Positions 10,883 through 22,879 of a stretch of DNA of 64,000 nt are shown here, in pieces. Origin of the DNA: Symbiodinium natans (taxonomy: Eukaryota > Sar > Dinophyceae > Suessiales > Symbiodiniaceae). The stretch lies in contig CAJNDS010002774.1 of assembly GCA_905221605.1 (NCBI GenBank), positions 60,001-124,000 of the forward strand, written 5' to 3'. The translations under genes and the position numbers were made by a program. The number at the start of each line of letters is the position of its first letter. Within the stretch, counting starts at the first letter, position 1. The notes under the pieces were generated by a model that was not told the origin of the DNA, made no database searches, and saw only the letters and a list, made by a program, of their open reading frames with translations.

Positions 10883-12453
10883 TCATAGCGGCGCCAGGTG
10901 GTGCCGAGCTCCAACCGCCTTGCGCTGGACGAGCTCCAGCTGGCAGACGAGACCGAAGTGGTCTGAGGGACAAGTCGGCCAGCGAGGCGGCACATGGCCG
11001 GGAGGCACAGAAACCAAGGACGGCATGTTGGGATCAGTCTCAGAGCCGTCGGAATCATCAGGGGCGCCACCAGAGTCACCTCTGTTCAGTCTGTCCTCGG
11101 CCCGCTCCGGGTCCACTGCTGGAGCCTCACCAAACCGCTGGGAAGGGCCAGGAAGCAAGCGCCAGCTCCCTGCCGTGGAACGCACGAACACGCGATCGAT
11201 GCGCACAGGCTTGCCTCTCACGTCATCGTAAGGCATCGTGCATCCGCAGTTGGCTGAGTCAACGAACTCGGCCTGGCACAGCACCTGCTCCTCTGGGGCG
11301 CCGTCGTCAAAGTTCATATCCCCGCACAGGATCGACGAAGACGAGCACGCCGGGCCTTGTTCCTCGCCCTCAATCAGGATCTGGCAGATTCTTTTGAGCT
11401 GCTGTATTCGCAGATTTGTCGCATCCAGGGACTCCAGGTGCACCGTGGCCACACGGAGCTCGTGCGTTGGGAGGGGAAGCGAGGCCACCAGCACTGCCCT
11501 GGACATCTGCGATGGCAGCTCGTAGAGATGCAGGCGGGAGACGTGCAGCCCGCGGCGGACAAGAAGCACGACGCCATAAGCCAACTCGGAACCTCGCAGA
11601 GTCGTGCCCACGGAATCACTCAGGGCATAAAGCGTCTGCACGAAGTCTTCCTCTCGGAGCCATGCCAGGAACTTGGGCGTGACCTCTTGCAAGCAGACAA
11701 TGTCTGCCTTTATTGACTTCAAGATCTCAAAGACGGCCCGGGCACGTGTCCATTGCCGATACTCGCTGAACCAAACATTATAAGTGATCAGCCGCAATCT
11801 CCCATGCTGTGACAGCTCCGCCTCGTTTAGGCGCGCTGCGTCATCGTGTGTCACTGGTGTCACAGCATCCACCGGCCGCCAGCGATGTGTTCCTTCGTCG
11901 AACACTTTGGGTGTCAATCGCGACAGACCATGCTCCTGATCCTCCACGTACTGAGGCTTAGTGTCATCACGGCCTCTGACTTCGCTGGTGAAGCCATCCT
12001 GTCCACGCTGCTCAACCAAAACAGTGCCGTCGCGCTGCCTGACCCTCGTCTCCACGCTCTTCAGCTTGCCTACGACAGCCTCCAGACCGGCCCCCAACCC
12101 ACCCCCTTTGGCCACCGAAGCAGCTGCTGGGGGGTTGCACGGTTTGGCAGGCCTGGGAGCTGAACGTGGTGGAGGTGGAGGCGGCATGCAAGCCAAGCAT
12201 GGCGATCATGGCGCCACTGTCAAGAGCCCCGTAAATCCCCACATGATAGTCAATAGCTGTCGCTTTGGGCTCGTGCTGCTTCTAAGAACCTTGTACAACG
12301 TGTGCTGCCACATGTTCCCCACATAAGGTGTGCAGGATACCCTGTGATGAGCCGAGGCCACTTCGACAAAAATGTCGGCAACAGAAACCCCTGTTTCTGC
12401 TTTTGGAGGCGAGGGGCTCAGCTGCGGCAGCTTCAGCATGGAGAGCTCGACCT
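10883..12453 (-). CDS. TDP2-like endonuclease/exonuclease/phosphatase-fold phosphodiesterase
   Basis: An uninterrupted frame from about 12196 to a stop at 10883 (up to 437 codons; first true ATG at 12187-12185) carries the motifs of the EEP superfamily: ITYNVW (Asn about 140), CLQEV (Glu 171), TVHLES (His 253), GDMNFD (Asp 293, Asn 295), RIDRVFV and SDHFGL (Asp 411, His 412). The HLES and LQEV forms with a preceding long N-terminus resemble tyrosyl-DNA phosphodiesterase 2, which removes topoisomerase adducts from DNA 5' ends. Mg-dependent hydrolysis is expected. An acidic, low-complexity insertion (about residues 352-405) sits before the last motif. The N-terminus is Pro-rich, with no clear start. 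A likely upstream exon at 12342-12453 (acceptor ttgcag; EVELSMLKLPQLSPSPPKAE) may belong to it, with an acceptor just before 12196. Substrate is inferred only. Confidence 0.8.
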
Positions 12454-13075
12454 CTGCAACACAAAGAACGCGATTTGTGGAACTCGGGTTGTGGCCGACG
12501 GTCTGGGCTTGTACATCCAAAGCGGAGGGGGGCAGAGGGGCAAGTGCAACAAGAAGCAGGCGCCTCTGTTGCGCCCGGCTGCAGTGACCCAAGCACTTCG
12601 GTCTTCTCCTGAAGTTGTAGATGGTGTTGGGTGAGTGCATCGATCTGCATGTGAAGAACTGTGAGGTTGGGCAGTTGGGGCATTCTTGTGAAGAGGGGCT
12701 TCACCTGATTGCTTGCAGGACCATGTGCTTTACATCTGCCGGGTCCACAACTAGTGAGGTCCTAAACGACTTCTGACCTCATCACTGCCTTGAACCTAAG
12801 CCCCTTTCAGCCGAAACTCCAGCGCTCGGCTGCCGTGCAGGAAGCGGAACTCCTCAGATAAGACCCAGGACTCACAGGGACGTCCTGAACTTCATGGGAC
12901 TCTAAAGTTCGAGTTTTTGCTGCCGACCAAACCTGGGCGAAGAGACCGGACCCCGAGTTGGATGGCCTGACATCCCCGGACTCGCAGGTTGAGCACACCC
13001 CACCTCGCAAGACCCGCGGAACCCTGATCTCAACCATTCCAAAGCGATGCCCAGCACCGACAACCCAACAACTCT

Positions 13076-13453
13076 TTGCCATGCGATATCTCCGGAACCT
13101 TATTTGCAATGACAACAATGCTCTCTCAGAAGCTAAACGAAATCCTCGCTGCAGACTCCGAATGTAGGGGCGAGAGTCTGCGATGCACAGGCGATCGAAG
13201 CATGATCCCGCCGAAGTATCTGACCAATATTTGCCGATTCCGGGTGTATGTGAAGGGACGGACCATACTCCCGATCCACATACACCAGAAAAAAGTTCGG
13301 GCGCTTCGCCAAATTGGTGACGGTATTAATAAAGGTAAAAGCATCCGTAGATATTCTAGATCCTTCATGCCTGCAAGAATCGAGGAACTAGTGCTGTCAT
13401 TTCGAACTCGAGCATCCTACTCCATTTCAGGTGGATATTTCGGGAGGTGTTGA
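13076..13453 (+). CDS. Candidate basic ORF, unrecognised
   Basis: A 125-codon plus-strand frame whose central part (FRVYVKGRTILPIHIHQKK) and C-terminal part (RRYSRSFMPARIEELVLSF) look protein-like and basic. It is locally richer in A+T than the flanks. There is no homology I recognise, no clear splice sites, and the opposite strand is also open for 80 codons. Confidence 0.25.
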   Translation: MPCDISGTLFAMTTMLSQKLNEILAADSECRGESLRCTGDRSMIPPKYLTNICRFRVYVKGRTILPIHIHQKKVRALRQIGDGINKGKSIRRYSRSFMPARIEELVLSFRTRASYSISGGYFGRC

Positions 13454-13639
13454 ACCTCATAATTTTACTTGGCCCAGCTACGGTCCACTTCGAGGCATGC
13501 ATGGCCAGAGCCACCTCCGGGCCCAACTCCTGCAGCTTGGATTTGGTTGATGTTTCAGCTGAACTGACCTTCTGGGTTCGGGTCTCCGTGTGCGAAGATC
13601 GCAGGTGTCTCCGGGCTTGGGGTACACAGAGCTGCATTC

Positions 13640-16390
13640 CTTAATGCAGGCGCGCGCAATCGCTTCAGGGTTCTGCGGCGCTCAAACCCAGACGAGCACA
13701 GTCAGATGAAGAAAGGTCAAAAAATGATGGTTCAAACTTGGTCTGGGGCCACATGGGTGTAGGGGAGGGAAGTATCAACACCAAGGGCATGTGCGCATGA
13801 AGACATCTCAGCTTCTTGTTTTCAGCAACCTCCTGACAATGAGTGTCTTAGTCTCGTAGCGATATACTTACAAAGCGCAATCAGAAGCCGTAGGCGAAGA
13901 ACGAATACCAGGTACCAACAATCTCAAACAAATTTGAGTAAAGACTCAAGATCAAAATCCTCGGTAGTCGGTATGCGTATGTAAACTCAGGCCTCGGGAC
14001 GAAATTTTCTGGACTGCATATTCGAATCCGTCTGTAAACCTTGACCTCTAAGCTCTTCAGAAAGCACTGGGAATCGAGGCCTCAGGCCCACGGAGCCTGG
14101 CACAGCCGAGGCAGGCAATGAAAAGCCTGAGCAACCTTTCCTGTTGTTGTCAAGCGGGGCCCTCTCTAGTGTTCCCCCTGAACTGATTTGGGCCTCCTTA
14201 TTCACGAGGAGCCAATCCCTGCGTGATGGAAAGTTAGGGCGACTGAAACCTCAGTCTGCCACGCAATTCAAGGTTCAAGCGTGTAAAGTGTAAACCAAGA
14301 TCGCTCCAACCCGACCCTCTCCCGCTGTGCTCTCCTCCACCTTCGAGCCAGCACTCGCCTTCACTTCCTGAGATGAAGTACCGTAAATGCTGTCCGGAGG
14401 GCTGTGTGACTGTGTGAGGGGGAGTGAGTGAGTATAGAGTGGAGTCTCGCTTTGTGGGAACTGTGGAGGCACACAGGCCTCGATCAACATGCTTGTCAGA
14501 CCAGGAGCTGCGACCAAGTCCCCCGTGGAGGAGTTGGCGATCTTCCTCCAGAGTTACTGGTGACCAGAAACTCAAGTTTCTCAACTATTTCTGCAATTCT
14601 TCACGACAAACATCTCAACATGTGCCAAAATTACAGAGTCCCACAACATGTTCCAGACTTACAGAGTCCCACACCTGGCAGCCTGCAAAGGGTCATCTCT
14701 AAGCCTGCACCTATCTGCAACTGTCTGCAACCCTGCGTTCAAGCCACAGCGTGAGCATGTCCGCAGACGCCGCCATCGCTGTCAGATGTGGAAAAGCATA
14801 CTGACCCCCAACTGCGCTGATCGCTGTCCTATGTTTGGAGCCTCCACCTCAAAGTCTTCAGATCATTTCAGGGAGGCACGGTGCCAAATCCTCCAGCCCT
14901 CACTCTATACTAGACTCCGAAAATTTGTTTGGGAATCTTGGGAGCCAGGACTTGACTTCCGAGCTTAGTAGAGATGCTGTTTGGATGTCAAATGACCCAA
15001 GGAACGCCGACTTTCAGCCTCAGAAATGTCCTGAGAGTTTCAGGGCATGAGATGTTGCCCTCACGCGTAGCGAGCGGCGATTGCAAGTGACAGCGGAAAG
15101 CAGCGCCTGTGCTGTTCAGGGATGGCCTTCTCCGTATGAGCAACCGCTGCCTTCTACGGGCTCTCTCTCTGACTTTTCTGAGACAGATCAGTGCCTCGCG
15201 GACATTGGACAAAATACCTCAGCTTTTGTTGTGTGGTCTCCTCGCAGTCCTGTGAGAACCAGAAGTTCGCAAAATAATTCAATTCTTTGTACAGAGAAGG
15301 TCCTACAAGATGCAAGACCCCCTTGTGGGATGGCGCATGCCATGTGCCGGCTCTTGCTACTCTTATTAGTTACATTTTTTTAAAAATGGAAAACTGCCTC
15401 TCAAGACAGCGCAAAGCCAACCTGCAGCGCTTCGAGTGGCGGCGAGGCGCCATTCGGTGAGAATCGAGCTAGGTCGTGCAGTCAAGCACTCAGACAAAGG
15501 TTCCCGTCATCATCCTGGGGCCGGAACTTTCATGAAGCCCTGGAAAAAGTTTTAGTCAACTGCAGCAGGAGCTGAATCGTGCCATGGGGTTGCCAAACCT
15601 TCAGCATCTCTATGCCTGCCAAGACCGCTACAACACACAAAAGGGGATGTTGTAGCGACTTGCGTCTTACGCCATGTGGGTCCCCTGAGCCTCTTGCACC
15701 ATGTGATAGGCCGCAAGCCCTTCCCAACAGGTCCAACCCAAGGATCCCAGACCTTCAACGGAACGGCTACTCCAAAGCAAGGTCCCTTTTGGAGGGGGCG
15801 GAGGTGCCTACAAAAAACCATTACCAAGAATAACAACAATTAATAAGAATAACAACAATCCATATGACTCTCTCCGCCAACTCTTGGTCCGACTGAAGCC
15901 CCATGGCCCAGCCGTGGCGCATGCCGGGAAGCCCATCTCTACCAACCACTCCTGATGGGTGTGATGTGTCTTGCTGGAGGTGAATGCTGGGCCTATATGG
16001 GGGGGTATTTGACTCTGGGCTTGGAGTACGAAACCCCTCTCCAAAACTCAAACTGCCCCAGACCCAATGGCCCAGAGCTTTGAAACACCTTCATGCTTTC
16101 GCGCACCGGCTTGAAACTATGGTTGAACTATTTCTGTACTTATATAGGCAGTATACCCACGGGCGCCTCAACATACTTTGCGGGGAACTTCGAAAGCATG
16201 CTGGTGGGTGTCGGCACAATGTCGCCCATACCTTCGGCTGAAGAGAGGTCGAACCGAACATTTTGCGAAGCCTCTGCTGCTATGAGACCCTGAACCCTAC
16301 TCTGCTTGAGAATGTCTCTGCGTCGCTGGGTTCCTCTCTCTCCTCTTCTTGTTCTACGGGGCATGAAGTCTAGGGCTGGGCGATCTCCTT
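13640..16390. other. No gene seen
   Basis: Only short or doubly open frames. Holds a small direct repeat of ttacagagtccca near 14630-14675, but no recognised protein segment. Confidence 0.5.
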
Positions 16391-16406
16391 AGCCTTCCCG
16401 GAAAAG

Positions 16407-16655
16407 GGCGCGCGCGCGCGCGCGCGCGCGCTCGCGCTCTCTTCTTCTTTTCTTCTTCTCCTTCTTCTGCTTCTTCTTCTTATTCCACACAGCCCCCCAA
16501 GGTGCCGGGGCCGCTGGCCCTCTGCTCAGTCCAGAGTGAGAGAGCCGGCACCCAATATTAGGCGACGGAACAGACAGAGGCGCGCGCCTTTCTTCTCACA
16601 CTCTCTCTCTCTCTCTCGTTCCCTCTCGTTCTCGCTCTCTCTCTCTCTCGCGGTC
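16407..16655. repeat. Low-complexity CG, CTT and CT tracts
   Basis: An alternating CG run of about 26 bases is followed by imperfect TTCTTC repeats (16437-16480). Two CT/CTCTCG runs follow at about 16597-16650. The CG run could adopt Z-DNA form, but no function is implied. Confidence 0.95.
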
Positions 16656-16692
16656 GGCGTGAGGCAAAGACTCGGCGTGCAAAGCTGATGAT

Positions 16693-17338
16693 TTGGGAGA
16701 AGAGTACAGCAGCGTCTCAGGTGATGGCTATGGGGGTGGCGGGGCCGCGGAGGAAGGGGTGGGCGGCACCAGTGTGGAACAGATAGATCCCCACATTGCA
16801 AGAAAGCAGCAAGAAGCAGCCGAGGGACTTCGTGCGGATAACTTGTTCAGAAAGGCTTCTGATTTGCTTCATGATCAAGCACGTGTCAAGCTGAAGACTG
16901 CCATCTTCCGTATGCAGGACACACAAATGGCACACATAAACCAAGCCTTCGTTTTTGGGAGGCCTTCGTGGGTAGGTCCTGCTACAGAAATTTCCCGAGT
17001 CTCGAGGGTACCTGCATACTGGTGGCCGTAGAAGCACGTGGAACAAAACATGCTCGTCAGGAAATTGAAGGCGTGTCACGTTGCTGCCTGTAGCTCCGAG
17101 AAAAAAACCAGTAGAATCCAGACAGCAAGCTTGCGAGCTTGCAGCTGCTTCGGTGTTTGCCAGTGATGCAAGGCAAGGCACTTCTGAGCAAGACATCCGC
17201 AATTTCGTCTTCTGCCTGGCGCATGAACTGCGAAGCGACACGCCAGCTAAAGACTCAATCCCAAGCAACGAACTGGAGGGAGCTGAGCCCGTAGCTTTAA
17301 CTAGCACCCAGTCAAACCCTTTAAACCCTAAACCCTAA
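16693..17338 (+). CDS. Candidate two-exon helical protein, unrecognised
   Basis: Two plus-strand segments look coding. The first includes a Gly-rich start then EQIDPHIARKQQEAAEGL and an amphipathic stretch to about 16920. The second includes DARQGTSEQDIRNFVFCLAH and ends at 17338. They are in different frames and would need an intron between about 16920 and 17140. A 196-codon frame on the minus strand covers the same DNA, so strand is uncertain. The gene would abut the telomere-like array. Confidence 0.3.
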
Positions 17339-17341
17339 AGC
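17312..17341. repeat. Short CCCTAAA-type run
   Basis: Contains aaaccctaaaccctaaag, the complement of the TTTAGGG array that begins 100 bases to the right, with another aaccctaaaa near 17363. Confidence 0.9.
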
Positions 17342-17441
17342 CAAAAAAAAGGCGCAGCTGAACCCTAAAACTCGCAGCCTCCGAGGTGATGCCGCGCTTG
17401 GAGTCCCGCATGGCCAGGCTCATCACCTCCCCAGAATTCGT

Positions 17442-17572
17442 GGGTTTAGGGTTTAGGGTTTAGGGTTTAGGGTTTAGGTTTAGGGTTTAGGGTTTAGGGT
17501 TTAGGGTTTAGGGTTTAGGGTTTAGGGTTTAGGGTTTAGGGTTTAGGGTTTAGGGTTTAGGGTTTAGGGTTT
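17442..17572. repeat. Interstitial telomere-like (TTTAGGG)n array
   Basis: About 18 near-perfect TTTAGGG units with one TTTAGG variant. The sequence continues on both sides, so it is internal (or an assembly join), not a chromosome end. TTTAGGG is the telomere repeat of many alveolates and plants, which supports the organism call. Confidence 0.97.
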
Positions 17573-17579
17573 GCAGGTT

Positions 17580-18060
17580 TAGGCTTTGCCTTTTGCAGCT
17601 GTCGGGTCTCGAGCCAAACGAGTCGTTTCATGCCACTTCCGCTTCGGGAACTCAGCCGACCGTACTTCGGAGCGCCAGATCCGACACATCCCAGCTGAAA
17701 CATGGGTGGTCGTAAGTGTTTAGGATTGAGGGTTGGAGCGCTTTACCCAACGTCACCGTGTCGATAGCACCTGATGGAGCAGATGACCTCATGTCCATGT
17801 CGCAAAGCAAAACAGGAGCGAATCAAAACATAAGCGACTGGAGAATTCATCAGCCTGTCCCCTAAACCCTCAAAGTAGGTTGAACACATGTTGCCAACGT
17901 GAACCCTGCACTTGCATCGTCAAAAGAACTATAAGAGTTGTCCAGGGGCAGAATTCGAGTGGCGGTTCGCCCTCACCAAACATGCTTGGAGCATCATGAA
18001 CGGGTTCCCAGGATTTCCAAGGCACTGGAACCTGGATGCAATGAAATAAGGTAATCTAGA
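17580..18060. other. No gene seen
   Basis: No open frame with a recognised motif between the telomere-like array and the next candidate exons. Confidence 0.5.
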
Positions 18061-18101
18061 CAATACGTAGATGCATGCATAAACTGTCAATGTTGTACAT
18101 A

Positions 18102-18467
18102 CTAGGGCTGAATAGGGCTTGTGAGTGCTTCGGATTTAGGACTTTCAGGATCTTTATGGTCGGATTGAGCGAACCCTTCCGGGCCGTCTCCACGCTGGGG
18201 CGCGGCTCGGGCAGCGGCCATCGCTTGAGGAGCAGCCTTAGAATTCTGCAGATCATGCCCCGAAAAGCCACCGAAGCATGGGGATTTCCAGAGGCCAGAG
18301 TGACCTGGGTGCTCAAGGAGTGTGCGAAGGATACCCTATTGCAGCTTGGTGCTGTGCCTGCCTGTGCCCAGACGTCCCTGATAGTTTGGAGTGGGGCCAC
18401 TTCGTCTTCGAGTATTGCCATACTTGCCGGGCAGCCAGCAGAGCTTGTCATGCTCCTGGCGAGCCTC
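18102..18467 (-). CDS. Candidate last two exons of an unrecognised gene
   Basis: The final exon begins after a tag acceptor (exon start 18335; GILRTLLEHPGHSGLWKSP) and runs to a TAG at 18104-18102 through a polar Ala/Pro/Asp-rich tail (ending SEALTSPIQP). The previous exon begins after tctgcag at 18467 (EARQEHDKLCWLPGKYGNT) and lies in the same frame, the two being separated by that single TAG. Where the first exon ends was not resolved. No family is recognised. Confidence 0.4.
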
Positions 18468-18951
18468 CTGCAGATCTGATGTCTGCGGAGTGGTTATAGA
18501 ATGCACAAATAGCCATACTACTGACCGACTATGGTCGTGATGACGATGACGATAATGATCCAATGCGGGTAGGGGTCATAATCGTGAGCATGATCATCAT
18601 GGAAGGCACTTGTATCAGATCAAGTGAAGCAATAAACTTGACAGTAATATCCAATGAGCATTGTCCGCACAACCATTACGATTACGATTTCCATTTCCAC
18701 TACCACCACTATTCCTGTTGCCGTTGCTGTTACTGCTAGTGCTGCTACTGGTCTGAAGCTGTTCCTGTCACTCATGAACGCAGACTATTGCAACAAATGA
18801 CTTCTGTGGCAGTCAGGGAGGCTTCATTGGTGCCCTAGGCACCAAGGCTCCTTGCTCATCAGCCCCATCTGCTCGGCGGCATAGGAGCCTTGGCGCATCT
18901 CATTGCGACGCTGTTGGGCTTACGTAGGGCCTAGGGCTCAGGGCTTGATAT

Positions 18952-21900
18952 TTATTTCATACAGCTTGATGATATCTCTGCTTTCGACTTGGCGGCTTGG
19001 TGCTCTGGCTTTGGGAACGGCTTCGTGCCCTGTATCTTCGTCTGCATAGCCAAGGGCAGAAAAACTTCAATGACTGTAGCTGGCAACAGCCGGTACAAGA
19101 CCATGCCGAGCAATGCTCCCGAAGCCAAAGGCACCGAGCAAGACAAGCGTAACAACGCCTGCCTGATCCCATAGCTGCATTCTGGGGGGCTCGAGAGCAT
19201 GCCGTAGGTGACACCCAGGCCATGAGGCACCACACCATCGCCATAGGCCTCCGACCACGCTGCAGAGAGCCACAGCGAAAATCAAGTCAAGAAGCATTTT
19301 CAGCAGGCTCTCGTTGAAGCGCCCAAGCTATTCGGAAAACTCCGGACTCCAGGCAAATTCGCCGGGGGTCCGTGCGTGAGCGCTTCAATGAACTGAAGAT
19401 AGTGCTTCGGTTCGTTCAGGGATTCAAGGCCTTGTGTGCCGTCTGTCTCAGAGCCTCTGCGTTTCACGCGCATTTACAAAGCGACTTCCAAACTTTGCCA
19501 GAATTAGCACCTGACACTTCAAACGTTAATCCCGCAGCAAAGCCCGCTGAAGCTCCCAAGAACATTCCGGAGCCTTCTCTATGGCATGGGACACGGTATG
19601 ACCATATTCGAAGATCATCCCGGCGTTCCTCTCATACGCGTCTTTCGCGAGCCTCGGGAACCAGAAGATTACCAACATGGCCCGGCCCCAAGGGTTGTTC
19701 TGTCAAACAGAGTCTGTTTGTGAGTCCCCGATATGTCCCCGCATGTGATGAGGGCCCTGTTCCTGATTCACCCAACCATGTCATTGCAAACACTCCAGTA
19801 GCTTGGGGTTCAGGAGGCGGACTTTGGGCATCCAAAGCAGCAAGAAAGGTGCAGCAGACCGAAGAACAGACTTCTGGAGGCTTCGTGTGGCCTCGTGTCA
19901 CCTGCCGGGTGACACAGACATCTTGGCATCAATGCCCAGAGCCAAGAGCTCCATGAGCATTTGGTCGTCCATTGAAAACTCATCGCCTCGTTTGTGAGGC
20001 ATCTTTTGCACCCTAAAACCCCACACCCTAAACCGGGATCCCTTCATGAAAGGCCCCAAAGCCTTAAAGCAGCACACTGTTGCGCAGCAAGCCCCAAGGT
20101 GCCTGATCCACCTGAGTCCCCGTTGATTCTGTCGGAGCTCAGGGCCTGGAGAACGCCCCACGCAGCGTTTCTTTCGTCTGCTGTAACGTTTTAAACCCTC
20201 AAGGACCTTTATTGCCCTGCAACACCACAAAGACCCTGAAGCAGTTGCAGACACTGCCTAAGACCCTATGCCCCCATGCCCTATGCACGTCTCCTTGCGG
20301 AAGCCATCCGCGTGCTTCCCACCCAACAGCCTCAGCACAAAAGGCGAATGACCAGTTGTTCTGGGGAGGTTCCCGGTCTCGGATTCAGCGTTTCGGGCGC
20401 ATGTTTCTCCTTGTAGGCGTCCCCACGCCGCATTCTTCGCGAGTTCGCCCAGGCCGGAGAAGAGTTCCGCCCTGTGCGGAGGCAGGGAAGTTGGATCTCA
20501 GTGGACCGAAGTTTCAGGGCTCAAGCTGGAGGTTTCCAAGTCACTTGATGAGCATGTTCGGTTTGAGGGGCACAAGCTATTATGACAATGATGTACAGGT
20601 GGTCCAAGATGCTTCAGCAATACTACCGCCATACCTCCTCAGACGCATGATTGCATGGCCACCCTCGAGGTACTGCTTGGGATAGATCTCCTTCGAAACG
20701 GAACCTCCTGCCTCTAGAGCCCGGAACCTTCACACTTCATCCTGGCCCAAATGCATTTCGGCTTAGCTGTTCACCATCCGCCCCTGGAAGTGCCTGGGCA
20801 AAGTCCGACAGAAGCCCACGTCGATCAAAATCTTCCTCCGATTCAAGACGCTTTGGCTGACTGGTTTTCGGTACCCTGATAAAAGCATACATAGGGAGAT
20901 AGAAGGCATCTCATGTTTGAAGTAGGGAGATAGAAAGCATCTCATTCTTGAAGTAGGGAATGTTTAAGACCAAGAAGGGTTCGTTCAATAGCATTGGGGC
21001 TTTACCGCGTTGAACAGTCCCCGCTACCGGAGGGGGTTACGGGAGCCAGGGCTAACTTCCGAACTTCCGGAGCTGCAAGGATGGCTGAAGTTCTCGCCGT
21101 GGGGCAGGGGTGCATAGAAGGAGCCGATGTTGTTCTTTCCTGATGTCAGGCCGGCACAAGAAACAACGAAAGCGGCCGGAGAAAACAAAGCAAAAACAAA
21201 CTGCCGGCTCTCTGCCCTTCTGTGTGTTTTCTGTGTTTTCAGGCATTCTGCAGCCCGGGCATCGTCCGTTGTAACAGATGGAGGTCTTGAGGGACGTTGT
21301 AACGTCATGCATGGCCAGAAGCGTGGTCGGCACCTCGAGCCGCATAGTGCTTTTTTGGCATGTAGAAGCAGTGAGAGGCAGAAGCAGATGCCCCCAAAAG
21401 CGTGGCCGCTTAGCCAGGGACATAGATCAGCTTGCTGCCACGGTAGAGGATCGAGGCGAACAGGCCTGTCACGTTCCTGAGGCTGAGGTGACCACAAAGT
21501 CTCTAAAGCTGCAGGAGTTCAAAACAGCAAGTGCACTAGGACATAGTATGTCTAGATCCGGGAATTACTCGTTTCGACCTGATTTCCGTCAAGTCTCATG
21601 AGGGCTCCGCCACCGAAGGCCTCGGAGCTAAGGCTGGAGCTCAGAAGGTTTTTCTCTCATTCTCTGACAGCTTTACGGAGTCTGGAGCTCCGTGTTCCTG
21701 TTCTGAAAATGATCCCAGTGCTCAGGACTGAAATGCCCAAAAGATGGCAAAGCCCCGGTGTGAGGATGAGTCCACTCGTCCAGTCCTACCCAGCCCCATC
21801 CGTTGAAAAGTCAAAGGTTGCGGCCACGACCAGCGACTTCTTGGTGGCTCCGACACTGAAGGCCCACCTCGCTTGCACGTTTTGAGAGAAGCTCCACTGG

Positions 21901-22632
21901 CTTCTTCCTTCTTGTTGTCAGACAATCACAAAACAACCCATACTTATGTCACACACTCCAATTCGATCTCGAGCATGCCACTGAGGAGCTACAAGTAGCC
22001 CCGCATTCAAAAAGAGTCTCTAAAACCACATCCCATAGAAGCCGGAAAGCTGGGAAGGTCTCATATTTCTGAAGGGGCCTTCAGCAGAAAAATCCCTGAG
22101 GCCCAAAGCCCAAACCCAACTCTGCGTGCCAGCACACAACCTCTAAGCCCACCAAGCCACTCCATGAGCTGCGACAAGTGGTCCCAGGACTTTGCCTCGT
22201 CGCCGCTGGGCAGGACAATCCTGGTGGGCGCTTTGGGGGTTTTAAAATGAAAGCTTGTGAAAGCTTAACGGGGGGCCTTAGCGGCCTTAGCGTTCTGCGA
22301 CATTTCTTGTGTGTTCTGTTCTTCTCGTGCTTCACGAAATAGACGTAGCCGAACCGGGGTCAGCGATGGCAGAGATCCCTCGACTCAAGGGCTCCTGACC
22401 TGAACACACACACCCTGCGAGCCCGAAGTAAGAAACCTCTCCACACCCGCACAGCAAGGCACTTCTCCAATGGTGGTACGGGCTCGGCGTGGAAGTTGTC
22501 GCCAACACCGCCGGAGGCCCCTGCCTCTGCCATAAGTAAAGTGTCACTGTCCCTCAGCCTGAAAACCATGCTACAAACATGGAGCTTCACTGTATAGTTC
22601 ACCACGATGCGGATGCTGCAGGTCCAGCCCAC
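18952..22632 (-). CDS. Sugar phosphate cyclase, 2-deoxy-scyllo-inosose synthase-like (dehydroquinate synthase fold)
   Basis: Assembled from small exons whose joins recreate the family motifs. Exons: 21598-21620 (AFGGGALM, the NAD-binding glycine motif); 21422-21476 (NVTGLFASILYRGSKLIY); 21267-21333 (VPTTLLAMHDVTTSLKTSIC); 21096-21139 (GKNNIGSFYAP); 20775-20831 (ILIDVGFCRTLPRHFQGRM); 19574-19641 (EYGHTVSHAIEK); and one starting at 19248 (AYGDGVVPHGLGVTYGM). The GGGxxxNVTG pattern and EYGHTVSHAIE point to the DOI-synthase branch, which cyclises glucose 6-phosphate, rather than dehydroquinate synthase itself. The zinc-ligand histidines of GHT and HG are present, but the usual HGE is HGL. Donors are a mix of GT, GC and GA. 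The exon(s) between 20775 and 19641 and the C-terminus were not found. N-terminal exons near 21.78-21.85 and 22.4-22.63 kb are tentative. Confidence 0.72.
20894..20956. repeat. Tandem 31-base unit, two copies
   Basis: The unit beginning gggagatagaargcatctca and ending ttgaagta occurs twice with three differences. It lies in an intron of the cyclase-like gene. Confidence 0.85.
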
Positions 22633-22817
22633 CTCAATCCCAAAAAGGCTCTAGGCCCTTGGACCCATGGGCGCCTCCAACAAGGGCGTGAAGTAGCCGC
22701 CGTGCATGTCATCAACCGTCTGTTCACAGACCTCCCAACGGACTGGGGACTCTTGCATGCAGAGCTCTCGAACTCGAGTTGACCCAAGCAAGCAAGCTCA
22801 GGGAAAAACGTCGTTGA

Positions 22818-22872
22818 CCCTAAACCCTAAACCTTAGACATCCCTAAACCCTAAACCCTCAACCCTCAACCC
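22818..22872. repeat. CCCTAAA-type cluster
   Basis: Four to six degenerate units (accctaaaccctaaacctta, then ccctaaaccctaaaccctc). Similar patches occur near 20010, 33733, 40230-40310, 48085 and 50320. Confidence 0.9.
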
Positions 22873-22879
22873 CATTGCG

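Noticed and set aside
10756-11716. Plus-strand frames up to 213 codons
   Set aside because: Shadows of the TDP2-like gene, whose catalytic motifs are all on the minus strand.
16717-17307. 196-codon minus-strand frame
   Set aside because: Cys/Ser/Leu-rich as expected for antisense of the charged plus-strand segments, though strand remains uncertain.
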